This document shows, piece after piece, positions 54,473-64,000 of a stretch of DNA of 64,000 bases. Below the pieces are notes generated by a model. It saw nothing but the letters and a program-made list of their open reading frames with translations, was not told the DNA's origin and searched no databases. Position numbers and translations under genes: made by a program. Numbering within the stretch: position 1 is the stretch's first letter; every line of letters begins with the position of its first letter. Origin of the DNA: Sordariomycetes sp. S80-01Y (lineage: Eukaryota > Ascomycota > Sordariomycetes); NCBI GenBank assembly GCA_037042185.1, contig JAXQJY010000030.1, positions 1 through 64,000 of the forward strand, read 5' to 3'.

Positions 54473-55597
54473 TGGCCGCGGACTCTGAGCGCGAACAAAC
54501 TACAATCTCCAGTATGCGGTTGACTTTATGCGTATACAAATCACTCGTTGATGAGCATTTTGAGCTCAAGAGGTAAAGAGTAGGGGATTTGCGTGGGTTA
54601 AGGTGGCCATCCTTTCCGGCGAGGCGGACATCGAGATTAAGCTGGAAACAACACCGTAGTTGTAGTGTTCATATCTAGTATTCATACATAACCTTCTTAT
54701 ACATGCTTAGGCTAGTGAGTCTCTTTCGTCGGATACCATCGAGTTTTGACAACGTTAGAGTCGGAAGGTCTCTTTGTGGGCTCCTTGTGTATATCTTGGG
54801 TGAGTGGCGCGGTTGCTTGACGTTGGTATGGTCGTCTAAAACAATGCGTTGAGAACTAATCAGGGACATTTTGGATGAAACCGACTTCCCGGTTGAATTA
54901 CAATTTTGCGACCGTTCCAAGTATATGTACAACTGCCAATGACAGTATAGCCTGTGTAAGCGTGGTTGGATTGGAGGCCATTGCAAATAAACCGAATGCC
55001 AGGGCATGGGCTGGTATGAAACACCATTTTTTCTTTTTGCGGTTTCGTTGTAGTTACAGCGCAGTCCATATCACATGGTTGCTCATTCCAGACCTCTCCT
55101 TCGTGAATGCGAAGCTCACACCAACAAGATAACAACTAAATTTAAAGTGATCAGCAGACGATACCAAACGTGATTGTACCATTTTGACAGGTTTTATACG
55201 CCTGAAATAGGCAAAACAATTATGCGTGGTGTAGAGAAATATAAGTCCAGGAGAAATGGGTTCCTGATTTCAGCGGCTAGGAGGTCGATATGTTCCCTGG
55301 ATCATTTCCGAAGCGGCCAACGACGCCGATCATAACTATGCCTAGGGATGTGCGGTTCTGTCTGAAGTTGAAATCACGGAAAATATCAAGTTGTAGGTCT
55401 CTGAAAAGACAGAAATATGGTCGGCTAAACACAGTAGCCATGGGGGCTGGGCTGGTTATCGCCATCCTCCCCTGGTGCCGAACTGCCTTTTCAGCGATAA
55501 TTCCCATGATTCAGAATCCATATACTAGATAATTGGGCAGGTAATCAAAACAGCAGCTACAGGCCCTTTTTGAGTGGGTGGGGCGGATTGGTCCTGA
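54473..55597. other. Gene-free spacer between convergent genes
   Basis: The 3' flanks of the transporter (plus) and the dehydrogenase (minus) meet here. Short frames on both strands are not family-like, and the DNA is moderately AT-rich after 54600. Confidence 0.55.
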
Positions 55598-56785
55598 TCA
55601 TAGCTCTGCATCAAATATCACCTTCTGTGCCTTCATGTTATCGAATAAATCGTATCCTTCCACAGCCTTGCTCAGTGGCATTATAGTGTCGGTCATGAAG
55701 CTAATAATCAGCAAATAGATCCGCGGTGATTGAAAGAGGAACTTACTCTAGCAAATGCTGCTTTCTCTCGAGGAGCTCTAATGCTTCGTGAAATATACCT
55801 GTTTCTGGTGTCAGCATTGCTCTGCGAACACCCGGTGTACTCACTTCGGACTGGGCATCTTCCCATTTTGACCGTCAGGTTCTTTCCATAAGCCTGGTTT
55901 CCCGTCCACGGAATTTCCCCGTTATGTACACCCACGCTCGATATCGTGCCCCAAGGTCTGAGCAGTTGAAATCCCAAGTCCAACGCTGAACTGTGCCCAA
56001 CCACCTCGATCACAACATCCGCTCCGCGGTCATCCGTCAAGGCTTTCACTCGTGCAAACAACTCGTCCCGCTGCGTCTGGAAGTTCCAAGGTTCGGCTCC
56101 TAGCTTTTGAGCAAGGTCGAGGCGGGAAGGAACGGCATCGATGGCAAGAAGTGCTTTTGGCTTGTACTCAAGAGCCGCTATGAGCGCGCAAAGGCCGACA
56201 GGACCGCATCCGAACAGCACGACGACGCTTGCATTCGCTTCGCTCGCCTTTAAACTTCCAAGCCCGTTTTTTGCTGCAAAGTAGCCCGTCGGAAGAATAT
56301 CTGCCATAAGGCAGAGCTTTGCGCTGTCGACTTTTGGTGGCGCCTTCACCACGGTGGACTCAGCCAAGGGGATCCTGACGTACTCAGCCTGAGCCCCATC
56401 TAAGGCTGCGGTGCCGTATAAGAGGCATTTTTCGCAGCGCGACGAGTAACCGCTCTCACAGTAGAAACACTTTCCGCAGCTAATGGTGAATGGAGACACA
56501 ATCTGGTCTCCCGGTCGGAGCGATTTCACGTCCGAGCCCACCTCTGACACAGTCCCAGTGAACTCATGGCCCATGATGAAATCGGTGGCAGATTTTTGGT
56601 GACCTCGAAACACGTGAAGCTCGCTGACTTGTTAACGAGGTCCATGGGTCTGGAACGGTGCCTCACCTTCCACACAGCGCCGTGTACTTGACCTTGACGA
56701 TGACATCGCCCGCATCTTGCACCGTCGGCACTGGCCGCTCCTCGATTGCCACCTTTTTTATGTCCTTGAAGATAACTGCGCGCAT
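55598..56785 (-). CDS. Zinc-dependent medium-chain alcohol dehydrogenase
   Basis: Four exons on the minus strand (56785-56667, 56623-55845, 55798-55747, 55700-55598), 350 residues. Introns are short (43-46 bp). Catalytic zinc ligands are C38 (ALCGSELHVFRGHQ) and H59/E60 (MGHEFTGTV); the structural zinc loop has C89, C92, C95 and C103 in the canonical spacing. The Rossmann motif is LFGCGPVGLCAL, and the following AIDAVPSRLDLAQKLGA is typical of polyol, threonine and formaldehyde dehydrogenase relatives. The last exons rebuild IFHEALELLERKQHLLD and FMTDTIMPLSKAVEGYDLF. The start is 276 bp from the divergent acyl-CoA ligase, with a perfect inverted repeat between, so the two are probably co-expressed. 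The protein lacks a peroxisomal tail and should be cytosolic. Confidence 0.93.
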
Positions 56786-56873
56786 GGTTGTTTTGCTGTG
56801 GAGTCTGCTGAGGCTCGGGGGCGGGGCTCGCTTCATACTTAAGCCGCGTCATACCAGAAAGGACGGCATCCAG

Positions 56874-56949
56874 CCGAGGTTTGCATTCGGCCGTTCGTCT
56901 CCTCTGCGAATCGCCGAGGGAACCTGCAGCATCCCCGCGCAAACCTCGG
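56874..56949. promoter_or_regulatory. Perfect 11-bp inverted repeat in a bidirectional promoter
   Basis: CCGAGGTTTGC (56874-56884) and its exact reverse complement GCAAACCTCGG (56939-56949) face each other with 54 bp between, midway between the dehydrogenase and ligase starts. The CCG...CGG ends are what dimeric Zn2Cys6 regulators read, although the gap is longer than a usual single site, so these may be two sites of opposite orientation. The candidate regulator is the Zn2Cys6 gene at 49389. Confidence 0.5.
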
Positions 56950-57061
56950 TGGGTGCGGAGCACAACACGGAGCAGCGGAGTCCCCTCCCTTCTCCCCGCA
57001 TTTTCGTCTTCATGATTCAAGATGAGGATGTCTTCATCTTCCTACTTCCAACACCGACGAT

Positions 57062-58782
57062 ATGTCTGAAAGAAAGCTGTTCGAATCGAGAAATCCTCCA
57101 ATTTCGTGTGAGTGAGGTTCTTCTGACCGTGAGCCACGCACGCTGACTTTGCAGTCCCGAACAACATCTCTCTCTGGACGTGGCTATTTGATTCGCCACA
57201 CTCCCTCAACAACCATGACGAATCGAGGGGGTTCACGAACGTTGATACCGGCGAGCATATCACCTACAATGAAACCAAGGATTTAACAACCTGTCTGTCA
57301 ACCGCATTGTTGTCGAATTTCGGTTTGCAGGCTGGCGATGCGATCTTGGTCTTCTCCAAGAACTCCGTATGGTATCCCGTGGCCATGCTCTCCGCAATGA
57401 GAGTCGGCGTTGTCGCGTGTGGCGTCTCACCGGATTATAACGACGAAGAGCTCGCCTATGCCATCCAGACGAGCAAGGCTAAGCTGATCATTACAACAGA
57501 AGACAAGGCGGAGAAGGCCCGGCAGGCCGCTCGCAGGGTCGGTCTGTCGGATCATTGTGTGCTATTTATTGAAGGTAATAGCACGCGTTCCATAAAGGCT
57601 CTCGCACGCGCCTTCAAGACGCATTCACAAGCTGCTACTTTTGAGATCCCTTCAGGTAAGACCAACCATGAGGTCTGCGCCTATTACGGGTTCAGTAGTG
57701 GCACAACAGGTCTGCCAAAAGCGGTCATGATATCTCACGCCAATGTCATGGCACAATGCCTCCAAATTCAACAGATTACACCACCAGATCACGATAAGAT
57801 CCTGGCCGCTTTGCCCTTCTACCACATCACGGGCGTTGTTCACCAACTGCATCTGCCAGTGCTTCTGAATGCCAATGTCTTCATCCTACCAACCTTCACC
57901 TTGGAGCGGATGCTGGACACTGTGGCCAAGCACAAGATCAAGGAGCTGTTGCTAGTACCCCCGATTTTGATCCGCATGGTCCGCGATGCCAGCATATTAA
58001 GAAAGTATGATCTGCGCCATGTCAAACGCTTTTCATCTGGCGCTGCTCCCTTGTCGCAAGAGATCCTCACATTGCTGGAGAAGATCTTTCCAGGAACCGG
58101 GTTCAAGCAGGGTTACGGTATGACTGAATCGTGCTCATGTATCACTGCCCACCCGCCGGAGAAATATGAATACAAGTATGCTGCTCGAGTTGGAACAATT
58201 GTGGCGTCCACTACCGTTCGCGTAGTTGACCCTGACACGGGCAGGGAGTGCGGCGTTGGCCAAGCTGGGGAGATCTGGGCACGAGGACCTCAGATTGCGA
58301 TGGGGTATCTTAATAATGAAAAGGCGACCCGGGAGACATTTGATGAAGATGGGTTCCTACACACAGGCGACATTGGCACTTTCGATAGCGAAGGGTTGCT
58401 GTCCATCACGGATCGCTTGAAAGAGATTATCAAGGTCAAGGGCATTGGCGTGGCTCCAGCTGAGCTCGAAGATCTGCTGCTTGGTCACCCAGTGGTCGAG
58501 GATTGTGCAGTCATTGGTGTGCCGGACGACCGAGCTGGAGAGAGGCCCAAGGCTTTCGTGGTCGTGAGTCCCTCGCACCACGGTGACCCTGAGGTTGCAG
58601 CGCGAGCTTTGTTCGACTTTGCTCGGAAGAACAAGGCAAGACACAAGTGGATCCGAGAGATTGAGATTATCAATCAGGTTCCCAAGAGCCCCTCGGGCAA
58701 GATTCTTCGAAAGATCTTGCGAACTTCACATCATGGCCCAGGCAATGTGGTCGTCCGAGACAGCCAAGATTCAAAGCTTTAA
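57062..58782 (+). CDS. AMP-forming acyl-CoA ligase, 4CL-like, peroxisomal
   Basis: Two exons (57062-57107 and 57155-58782) with a 47-bp intron, 557 residues. Signature motifs of the ANL superfamily are intact: the P-loop FSSGTTGLPKAVMISHAN, GYGMTESCS (A5), the hinge-side block HTGDIGTFDSEGLLSITDRLKE (here Asp and Arg bind ATP ribose) and the A10 motif PKSPSGKILRK with the catalytic Lys. The last three residues are SKL, a canonical type-1 peroxisomal targeting signal. It activates a carboxylic acid with ATP and CoA inside peroxisomes; plant 4-coumarate ligases and fungal phenylacetyl-CoA ligases are the nearest type. With the divergent dehydrogenase it may form an oxidation-then-activation route for an aromatic or aliphatic acid feeding beta-oxidation. 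Confidence 0.95.
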
Positions 58783-59257
58783 GGGGTCAACTGTACATAA
58801 ATCATGTTCCTTGTTGGCTTTCGTGCCTTAAAAGGGTCCACAGATTCGGGTGGGATTCCTAGACTCGTACTTGCAGTGACGCAAATGTCGTATCTTAGCT
58901 GTTTTCATCATCCAAAAGAGCAATGTACTCCCACCTCCAAGTAAACAGAATGAACCACCTATGATACAATTCATCGATTAATCGACGCAGGGTCGGACTC
59001 CCCGAGCTGGGGATCCAAGACATTCCACCCTTGATGTAAGGTTTGTACGAAGAAGAACAGTCCGCGATAGCCCGTTTGAAACAAAGTGTCCCGAGACCGT
59101 AATGATTCTCGCCACCACATTCTTCAAATCCTTCCCCGCTCCCTTACACGGACGTAATCATCCCGAGTCAAGGGAGATGTCTGATGCATAAAAAGCTCGC
59201 TTCGTCCTAGTACAACTGTGGATTACGCGACTACAAGAAACTCCCAATCTTTTCAAA
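58783..59257. other. Promoter of the defensin-like gene
   Basis: A 475-bp spacer with no gene. A TATA-like TGCATAAAAAGC lies at about 59184, some 70 bp before the ATG of the peptide gene, which suggests strong regulated transcription. Confidence 0.5.
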
Positions 59258-59589
59258 ATGAAGTCTAACATCATTGCCATTGCTCTCACTATGCTCCCAG
59301 CTGTTTGGGCTGCTGTCGCGGCTGACAAGGCCCTTCTTCAGAAGAGAATCACTTGCCAAGCTTGCAGCATTGGGCCCCTGAATGCTGGACCAGCCTGCTG
59401 CAGTGCCTCCGTAAGTCATCTTCGATCAAGTACTTAAGCCACTTTAGAGTTAACTGTACAAGTGTCTGGCTCAGCATGGGGACTACCATGGTGGTCACTG
59501 CGATGAGAACGAGTGAGTCCGTCCCATGCACGGAGGTAAAATCACGCCCAAGCTAACCAATACGCAACAGCTACTGTGTTTGCAACTAG
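59258..59589 (+). CDS. Defensin-like (CS-alpha-beta) secreted peptide precursor
   Basis: Three exons (59258-59410, 59463-59512, 59571-59589) encode 73 residues; the introns of 52 and 58 bp have GTAAGT and GTGAGT donors and a GCTAACC branch in the second. The N-terminus MKSNIIAIALTMLPAVWA is a signal peptide. A short pro-part ends in the Kex2-type site QKR at residue 30. The predicted mature peptide (31-73) has eight Cys at 33, 36, 47, 48, 52, 64, 70 and 72. The CSASC step (C48-x3-C52), then YHGGHC and CVCN (C64-x5-C70-x-C72) match the CS-alpha-beta defensin frame of plectasin-type fungal defensins, including the Gly-Gly before Cys 64. It may act on bacteria or other microbes, but this is inferred from fold only. 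The gene is easily missed because its last exon holds 19 bases. Confidence 0.85.
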
Positions 59590-61121
59590 AACGTCAAACA
59601 ATAACAAACATTGGTCTGAGGGAAAAGGGAAACACATGGGGGCTGAGTGTTCGATCCTAAAAGCCCACACGCTCTGAGCACAGAGGACTAGGGTGCTTTG
59701 TGATCTCACTCACATAATCCTCTTGAACCAACGATATTAGGCGAGACAGCTAATAACATTTGTTGAAATATGTAATTGGCTGCTTCTTCTTATCACGATT
59801 CTCGAGACCATGCCAGCCTCCGGTGCTGTTACATTATACCCAAAGAGATGGCACGAATGAAATACGTAGGCGGTTGGGGAAGGAAGACCAATAGAAGAGC
59901 ATTCATTGAGAAAGTATACACGAGCTGTATAATTATGAAGAAGTTCATCGCGGGAAAACAATAGGCAATTTGATGAGCGAGGTTCAATCCAATTTCTGGG
60001 CATGTGCTCAATGTATGCTTCTAGGTTCCGGTGTTAATTATATAGCAATCTCGCTATGCTTGCCCCTCTCATTTGTTTGTTTACTACAGGAGGCATTCCT
60101 ATTCAAACCGACACATGTACGGGCGGGATGGCCCACGCGGGCCAACCTCTCAAAAGAGGTACAGTTGGTGCACTACCCATTTAGTCCTCTTATCGGAATT
60201 TGCGTATGATGGTCTTCATCAGCTAGTCTGACGACCTCAAGAAAACGAATCTTGCGAGTTCTTTCAATTTCATGATTGATTCAACATCCGTTGTTGCCGC
60301 CGCTGCCCTGACGAAAGCACGAAAGCGATATGTGTCGTGTTTATGGTCATTCTGGCTTAAGTAGAGCACTTCGAGTTTTGGGTAGGGCGATCAAGTGCCA
60401 GTGTTTATCAACTTTCTCCAGGGCTAGCCTTTTCTTCCTTCTTTGTTCTCACTTTTCGTTACACGCTGAGCAATGGCGCTACAGCTGTTACCTCTCCCAA
60501 AAAGAATTGCGGTGCAGCTTTTAGCAAACTAAGTCAAGCTCTATGACAGAGAATTCCCACGAGGCAATTTGCGCGTCCAAGTTGCGATAAAAATGCTTCC
60601 TGACTCAATGGATGTTGCTTTGATACTTAACAAGATTCAGTGGCGAGGTATGGTATTGAGCTATGGGTGGTCAAACACATGTCCTAGGTCAGCTTCATAC
60701 TACAGGGTAGCTTCAAAGTCGTCTCGCCAGATTCGCAGAGGATAAACGTCTTGAGCGCCCGGCGTTTGTCAGTGGAACACAGTGCTGCTTGAGATCTTAA
60801 TCAAAACAAGCCATGATTTAGCACGCTCCTGAAAAAAACTTTGAGCACGTACCTATGTCAACGAAATCGTGCTCTTGAGATGTTGTGAGCCTTGCTCACA
60901 AATATATTAGCGCAAGACGTCAAAAACGTTTCCGATTCTGGGTCCTTCGTCGCAGTGACGTCTAGGATCGTGCGCGTTACGTGGGGCAAATTCAACGCGG
61001 GGTATCTGGAAGTGCCGCAGCGGTTGGTACGTCCAAAGGACGGCATTCCTCCGTGAAAAGCTTTAGAAGACGCGTTCTTAGATACCAGCATCCTCCAATA
61101 TTGTATGATACACCTTTCGCA
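59590..61121. other. Gene-free spacer
   Basis: About 1.5 kb in which no supportable gene, repeat copy or RNA gene was found. It ends with the promoter of the dehydrogenase-like gene at 61122. Confidence 0.55.
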
Positions 61122-62109
61122 ATGGCGCCTACACTTCTATGGATTGGTCTTGGCAATATGGGCCGCGTGAGTGGGTCTTCATTTGGAGGAAGCGATCCTA
61201 CTCACATTGTTACAGGGCATGTGCAAGAACATCGCTGAGAAGGCACCTCTCTCGTCGCCTCTGCTTCTGTACAACAGAACTGCCCAGCGCGCAGCGGACC
61301 TGAGCGCAAAGCTTGGCTCACACAAGACAGAAGTAGTCGAGGATCTCGCCGTCGGGGTAGAGAAAGCCGACATAGTATTTACCTGCTTATCTGACGATGC
61401 ATCGGTGAACCAGATATATGAAAGAATGTTACAGGGAAGCGCAAAGGGAAAGCTGTTCATCGAATGCTCGACAGTTCACCCAGACACAACAGAAGGACTC
61501 GCCAAGGCATGCGTTGCCAAGGGCGCAGAGTTCGTTGCCGCTCCAGTCTTCGGTGCACCTGCAGCTGCTGAAGCAGGGCAACTCATCGGCGTGCTAGCTG
61601 GGCCAATGGCAAGCGTGGAGAAGGCCAGACCGTATTTCAAAGATGTTATGGCGAGGGCGGAGATTGACATGGCCGACAAGCCATACGGCCAGGCGCTCAA
61701 ACTCAAGGTCCTCGGAAACACTTTCATCCTCGCCATGGTGGAGCAGCTCTCAGAAGCACACGTTGTCGCAGAGAAGTCTGGCCTTGGAACCGAATACGTG
61801 CATGAGTTCGTTCAAGCGCTTTTTGGCGGAGTATATAGCGCATACAGTTCGCGAATGCTGGACGGGACATATCATAAAATGAAGGAGCCACTATTCGGAG
61901 TTGACCTTGCACGGAAGGACGCACGGCATGCGAAGGCTTTGGCTACAGACGCGGGCGTGCAATTGGGGGCCGTGGAATTTGGTGATAGGCACCTCGCACA
62001 GGTGAAGCAACACGCTGGCAGCTCAGGCGACATTGCGGGTATCTACGGCGCCGTAAGGCAGGAAGCTGGGCTCCGATTTGAGAACGATAATCAACCTCTC
62101 AACAGTTAG
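61122..62109 (+). CDS. 6-phosphogluconate/3-hydroxyisobutyrate dehydrogenase-like protein
   Basis: Two exons (61122-61166 and 61216-62109) with a 49-bp intron, 312 residues. The join restores the NAD(P)-binding motif WIGLGNMGRGMCKNIA (GxGxMGxxM). Later marks of the beta-hydroxyacid dehydrogenase family are LYNRTAQRA after strand 2, VFTCLSDDASV, FIECSTVHPDTTEGLA, the substrate-binding block VAAPVFGAPAAAEAGQL and the catalytic-Lys helix LKVLGNTFILAMVEQLSEA. The Asn-Arg-Thr after the second strand favours NADP. Relatives include 3-hydroxyisobutyrate dehydrogenase, tartronate-semialdehyde reductase and GLYR-type glyoxylate reductases. No targeting signal is seen and the substrate is open. Confidence 0.93.
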
Positions 62110-63845
62110 TACTGTGCAAGCTTGCTACAGCTTTGGTACTCTGGATACCTTTGCGGAATGCATTCCTGAGACGCTGGGGCATTAGTTATTTCTCAATGGC
62201 AGCTCTACGTAGTTGAGCTAAGTTATGAGTCTTTTCTGCATCTCTTTCTCATTGCTTATGCCGATCTGTTGTCAAGATATAGAATACTGTCTTTCTTTAT
62301 ACACAGCACCGATTTCTTGTTTCCACTGCCGTCTTCCCTTTATATCAAGCCAGTAGCTGTTACGCTACAGAGACATCTAGTGCGATTTGACGTACCCACG
62401 CTCGACCCGTTTCCTCATCTGACAGGCAGTTGAACCTGTGAGGCATCAAGGCTGCCCATTCTCATACAGATCGTACGGCCCCTGAACCGACGAGACCTGG
62501 CTCCTTCGGGCGAGTCACACAGAGCAGCAGGAATAAAAAGTCCCCAACATGGGCTGCATAGTTTTTAATTGGCGTAAATACGGAGTTTGTACATTCCGCT
62601 GTTGTCCACGGCCAACTCTGCTAGTAGAGAATCCGAAAGATGTCGCTCTCGGGCTTAGGATGAACAGCAGCCTGAGCTGTCCAGATGCTCGAACTTGGAA
62701 TTCGAATTGTTCACCTTTACAGGCATCCGAGAATGTCGCCTACGTCGGAGCACGTACGCCAAATGAAAGCGCTGACCTGGGGAGTAACGGATCCTTCCCA
62801 ATTATCAAACAGCAACACCAAGGCAAGAGAGAGAGCGAAAGAAAGGGGGAGATCCAATGAGCGCAGAATCTTAGAATGAATACGGCGGACTCGGAGTTCG
62901 GCCCGTAGACCTTGTATGGCCAGAATTGGCATAAGAGCTGGACCGACTGGGTTCTGCCCACTCGGAAGTCTACAAGCGGTAGCCGAACGCGGTCGCCGAT
63001 GTTGCTGTGGTCGAGAGACACCCTAACAACACACGTCCATGTGTTTCCATGTACGCAGAAAGCATCGTCACACTTGGGAGATTTCTCTATTGTGGAACAG
63101 ATTGAATGTCTGGGAAATCTCCTTTTCACGTTGAAGAGATGCCTTTCATTTAGAACTGTTGTATAGTCCAACAGTGGGTTAGCCACGCCAGCTTAACTCT
63201 AGGCCAAGTTGTCAGAACTTCGCGTTCGATCAGTTGGGTCAATTGCTTTCTGAGGTCTACGCTGAGGGAAACCCGCATTAGAACATGTATTAGGCTTAAA
63301 ATCTAGGCATGGTAGACTTTTCGACGCTCCTTCTACGATGCCTCGCACAGAAACCAATCAAAGCTTATGGCTTTTAAGAGATGTCTCGCCATTAGAGGTC
63401 AGCTGGAAACTGGCTACTAATGACTTTGAGCCTTCGGTTTTCCCTTGGAGATCGGTCGGGTGGCTTCCGCTGCGCTTAATTCGGAGGGTTCCCTAAGCGG
63501 CAAATTGTTGAGGCAGCCTCAAGTCTTGGCACTTGTCTCGGCCGGGGCTCAGAAAGGCAACGTAGAGATTATCATCGGAGTCGAGTCCGCATCTATTGGA
63601 GCTGCTGTGTGGACAGCGGACCTGTTTATGTGGAATCAAAATGAGTTTATTGGAGCAGATTGGGAGAAGTCAGTCACCAAGTCACACAGCAGAGTCAACT
63701 GATCACCATCCAGCATAGCCTCCCAGGCCCTACGAAGGACATTTGAGGAGTTAACTGTTGCTAGACCACCCTCTTCGTGCGCGCTGGGCGACCATAAGCT
63801 CAGGCTATATCTTCCCTGGAAACTGGGTGTCCTAGTTCGGTCCGA
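62110..63845. other. Gene-free spacer
   Basis: About 1.7 kb with overlapping short frames on both strands that show no family features or plausible exons. Confidence 0.5.
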
Positions 63846-64000
63846 ATGGCATACCAAGTCTATTGGCCACGACAAGATGACAATCCGCGCCTCAGCGTCA
63901 GCACAGTCGGCTGTGACACCAATTTTGAAGACTTCTGGCGTGAGTGGGACCGATCTCCTGAAGAGCAGAGTGTGCAAATGGGGCGTCAGCTCTCACATAG
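63846..64000 (+). CDS. Possible 5' end of a gene cut by the window edge
   Basis: From ATG at 63846 the frame stays open to the last base, 51 full codons, with protein-like composition (MAYQVYWPRQDDNPRLS, then DTNFEDFWREWDRSPEE). A good donor word GTGAGT at about 63932 could end the exon early. No family is recognised from so short a piece. Confidence 0.3.
   Translation, partial: MAYQVYWPRQDDNPRLSVSTVGCDTNFEDFWREWDRSPEEQSVQMGRQLSH

Noticed and set aside
61122-61215. Dehydrogenase start at 61171, giving an uninterrupted frame
   Set aside because: That start would lose the GLGNMG nucleotide-binding motif. The 45-base first exon plus a 49-bp intron restores it.
1-64000. Secondary-metabolite gene cluster
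   Set aside because: No polyketide synthase, peptide synthetase, terpene cyclase or P450 was found. The ligase ends in SKL and lacks a carrier domain.
1-64000. CRISPR array or bacterial operon structure
   Set aside because: No regularly spaced short repeats; the genes have introns, a telomere and fungal-only families.

Overview
The window is the left end of a chromosome of a filamentous ascomycete (Pezizomycotina; a Sordariomycete-like plant- or litter-associated fungus is the best guess). It opens with about 12 copies of the fungal telomere repeat CCCTAA. Genes carry many short introns (43-100 bp) with GT...AG borders and CTAAC/CTGAC-like branch sites. Zn2Cys6 regulators, sugar-type MFS transporters and secreted glycoside hydrolases dominate. 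Nearly every gene was rebuilt here by joining exons: frames, splice sites and family motifs agree, but no transcript evidence was available.

Layout. 1-7.3 kb: telomere, a 132-bp tandem duplication, a GPI-type carboxylesterase, then about 3.6 kb of decayed AT-rich subtelomere with repeat fossils. 7.5-14.4 kb: a cytosolic sulfatase, a regulator with two zinc clusters and a sugar-type transporter; the sulfatase promoter and the shared regulator/transporter promoter carry the same CGGAACTCG element. 14.4-19.5 kb: an LTR fossil, a secreted tyrosinase with a mucin-like N-terminus, and a GH18 chitinase. 19.5-27.4 kb: a long gene-poor stretch, a DUF7702-like membrane protein divergent from a Zn2Cys6 regulator, a decayed repeat and a SnoaL-like protein. 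28-35.4 kb: a Zn2Cys6 regulator resembling DAL81/TamA, followed on the same strand by a complete 11-exon urease with GATA sites in its promoter. 37-46.3 kb: an unknown protein, a small secreted protein, a GH115 enzyme and an NmrA-like protein. 47-58.8 kb: a GH5 enzyme, a Zn2Cys6 regulator, a sugar transporter, and a divergent pair (zinc dehydrogenase / acyl-CoA ligase ending in the peroxisomal signal SKL) sharing a promoter with a perfect 11-bp inverted repeat. 59-62.1 kb: a 73-residue defensin-like precursor spread over three exons and a 6-phosphogluconate-dehydrogenase-like protein. The last 1.9 kb is empty except for a possible gene start at the edge.

How the genes may work together. Three or four small regulator-plus-effector modules seem to sit side by side near the telomere: sulfate-ester use (sulfatase, regulator, transporter), nitrogen release from urea (regulator, urease), plant-polymer breakdown (GH115, GH5, transporter), and oxidation and CoA activation of a small acid in peroxisomes (dehydrogenase, ligase). 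The most striking items are the defensin-like peptide, the shared CGGAACTCG element, the divergent but catalytically complete urease, and the inverted repeat in the dehydrogenase/ligase promoter.
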